Below are positions 63,359-64,000 of a stretch of DNA of 64,000 bases, piece after piece (within the stretch, counting starts at the first letter, position 1; each line of letters opens with the position of its first letter). A program made the position numbers and the translations under genes. The notes beneath the pieces are model-generated. The model was not told where the DNA came from and ran no database searches. It worked only from the letters and a program-made list of their open reading frames with translations. The stretch covers positions 3,740,001 through 3,804,000 of the forward strand of contig NZ_CP049616.1 of NCBI RefSeq assembly GCF_011068285.1, given 5' to 3'. This DNA comes from Flagellimonas oceani. GTDB taxonomy: Bacteria; Bacteroidota; Bacteroidia; Flavobacteriales; Flavobacteriaceae.

Positions 63359-64000
63359 ATGAAGCATTTACGATCCCTCTTTTTTTCGGCCTTTTTTGGC
63401 GCTACCCTTTTTTTAAGTGCGCAATCAAGCGACTGGCAACAGCACGTGGACTATACCATGGATGTACAGATGGATGTAAAGACCTATCAGTACACCGGCA
63501 CACAAAAATTGGTCTATACCAACAATTCCCCGGATGATTTAAATCGTGTTTTTTACCATTTATACTACAATGCATTTCAACCTGGCAGTGAAATGGACAT
63601 TAGGCTCCAAAGTATCAAGGACCCCGATAAACGAATGATGGAAGACGGGAAAAGCAGGATTGCATCCCTATCAGAAAGTGAAATGGGGTATCTCCATGCC
63701 GAATCGCTTACCCAAGATGGCCAACCCGTGACTTTTACCGAGGAAGGAACCATTCTTGTGGTTGATTTGGCCAAGCCTATTCCTTCCGGAGGAAAAACCA
63801 CTTTGGAAATGACGTTCAACGGACAGGTTCCGCTTCAAATCAGACGTTCGGGAAGAAACAGTAGCGAAGGCGTTGCGCTTTCCATGAGCCAATGGTACCC
63901 AAAATTGTCTGAATATGATTTTGAAGGGTGGCATCCCAATCCATACATAGCCCGTGAATTCCATGGCGTTTGGGGCGATTTTGATGTAAAAATCACCTTG
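63359..64000 (+). CDS. M1-family aminopeptidase, partial
   Basis: 214 residues are visible before the window ends. A signal peptide (MKHLRSLFFSAFFGATLFLS) is followed by the N-terminal beta domain of M1 peptidases (YTMDVQMDVKTYQYTGTQKL, DLNRVFYHLYYNAFQPGS, MSQWYPKLSEYD). The zinc-binding HExxH region lies beyond the window. It starts three bases after the S8 peptidase stop codon, so the two peptidases are co-transcribed. Confidence 0.88.
   Translation, partial: MKHLRSLFFSAFFGATLFLSAQSSDWQQHVDYTMDVQMDVKTYQYTGTQKLVYTNNSPDDLNRVFYHLYYNAFQPGSEMDIRLQSIKDPDKRMMEDGKSRIASLSESEMGYLHAESLTQDGQPVTFTEEGTILVVDLAKPIPSGGKTTLEMTFNGQVPLQIRRSGRNSSEGVALSMSQWYPKLSEYDFEGWHPNPYIAREFHGVWGDFDVKITL

Overview
The window looks like chromosome of a marine flavobacterium (Bacteroidota, family Flavobacteriaceae; a Muricauda/Flagellimonas-like genus is plausible but unproven). 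The reasons are SusC/SusD outer-membrane genes, RteC and CTnDOT-type Tra proteins, TAnnTTTG promoter boxes, almost no Shine-Dalgarno sequences, and lipoproteins with acidic residues after the lipobox cysteine. No rRNA, CRISPR array, insertion sequence, transposase or integrase was recognised.

Layout. 1-5.6 kb: a surface lipoprotein, a response regulator surrounded by GATGG-N5-CCATC repeats, a membrane-embedded patatin phospholipase and membrane proteins. 5.7-44 kb: the body of an integrative and conjugative element (ICE). It carries a putative abortive-infection pair (5.7-7.8), SSB, DUF6876 and RadC accessory genes (8.1-9.7), a candidate oriT followed by mobilisation protein, relaxase and coupling protein (10.3-13.7), a defence cargo island (13.8-21.9), the type IV secretion genes traN, M, K, J, I, G, F and E on the minus strand (21.9-28.7), a cell-wall amidase, a replication-type helicase-loader module with an excisionase-like HTH protein and RteC (31.5-34.2), and a peptide/SusCD cargo (34.6-43.8: DUF7793, AraC regulator, MauE redox protein, two-cysteine peptide, metalloprotease, SusD, SusC). 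44.3-48.9 kb: a structured small RNA, an XRE regulator and a three-gene AT-rich operon. 49.2 kb: a CAU tRNA. From 49.3 kb on: ordinary chromosomal genes (methylmalonyl-CoA epimerase, rbfA, LolE-like permease, dusB, TonB receptor, lepA, two transporters, MBL hydrolase, S8 protease, M1 aminopeptidase cut by the window end).

Two regions are the best candidates for little-described systems. (1) 45.1-48.8 kb encodes an ImmA/IrrE-macrodomain fusion, a P-loop kinase fused to an adenylosuccinate-synthetase-like domain, and a small protein with DarT-like ADP-ribosyltransferase features. The synthetase domain has Ser where PurA has its catalytic Asp, as I recall for phage PurZ. This combination would link nucleotide chemistry to reversible ADP-ribosylation. 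(2) 16.4-21.7 kb encodes a metallo-beta-lactamase-fold protein with a flexible C-terminal tail ending in Gly, a single polypeptide containing E2, E1 and JAB domains, a four-helix membrane protein, and a second MBL protein. This resembles the conjugation half of type II CBASS, but with an MBL protein where the CD-NTase would be. Next to it is a divergent sigma-like / small protein / ImmA-IrrE operon that could act as its stress sensor.

The cargo at 13.8-21.9 kb is bracketed by remnants of element-type genes: the C-terminal part of a DnaC-like ATPase on the left and an amidase C-terminus on the right. This marks it as an exchange hot spot inside the ICE. All functional statements rest on motif reading without database searches.
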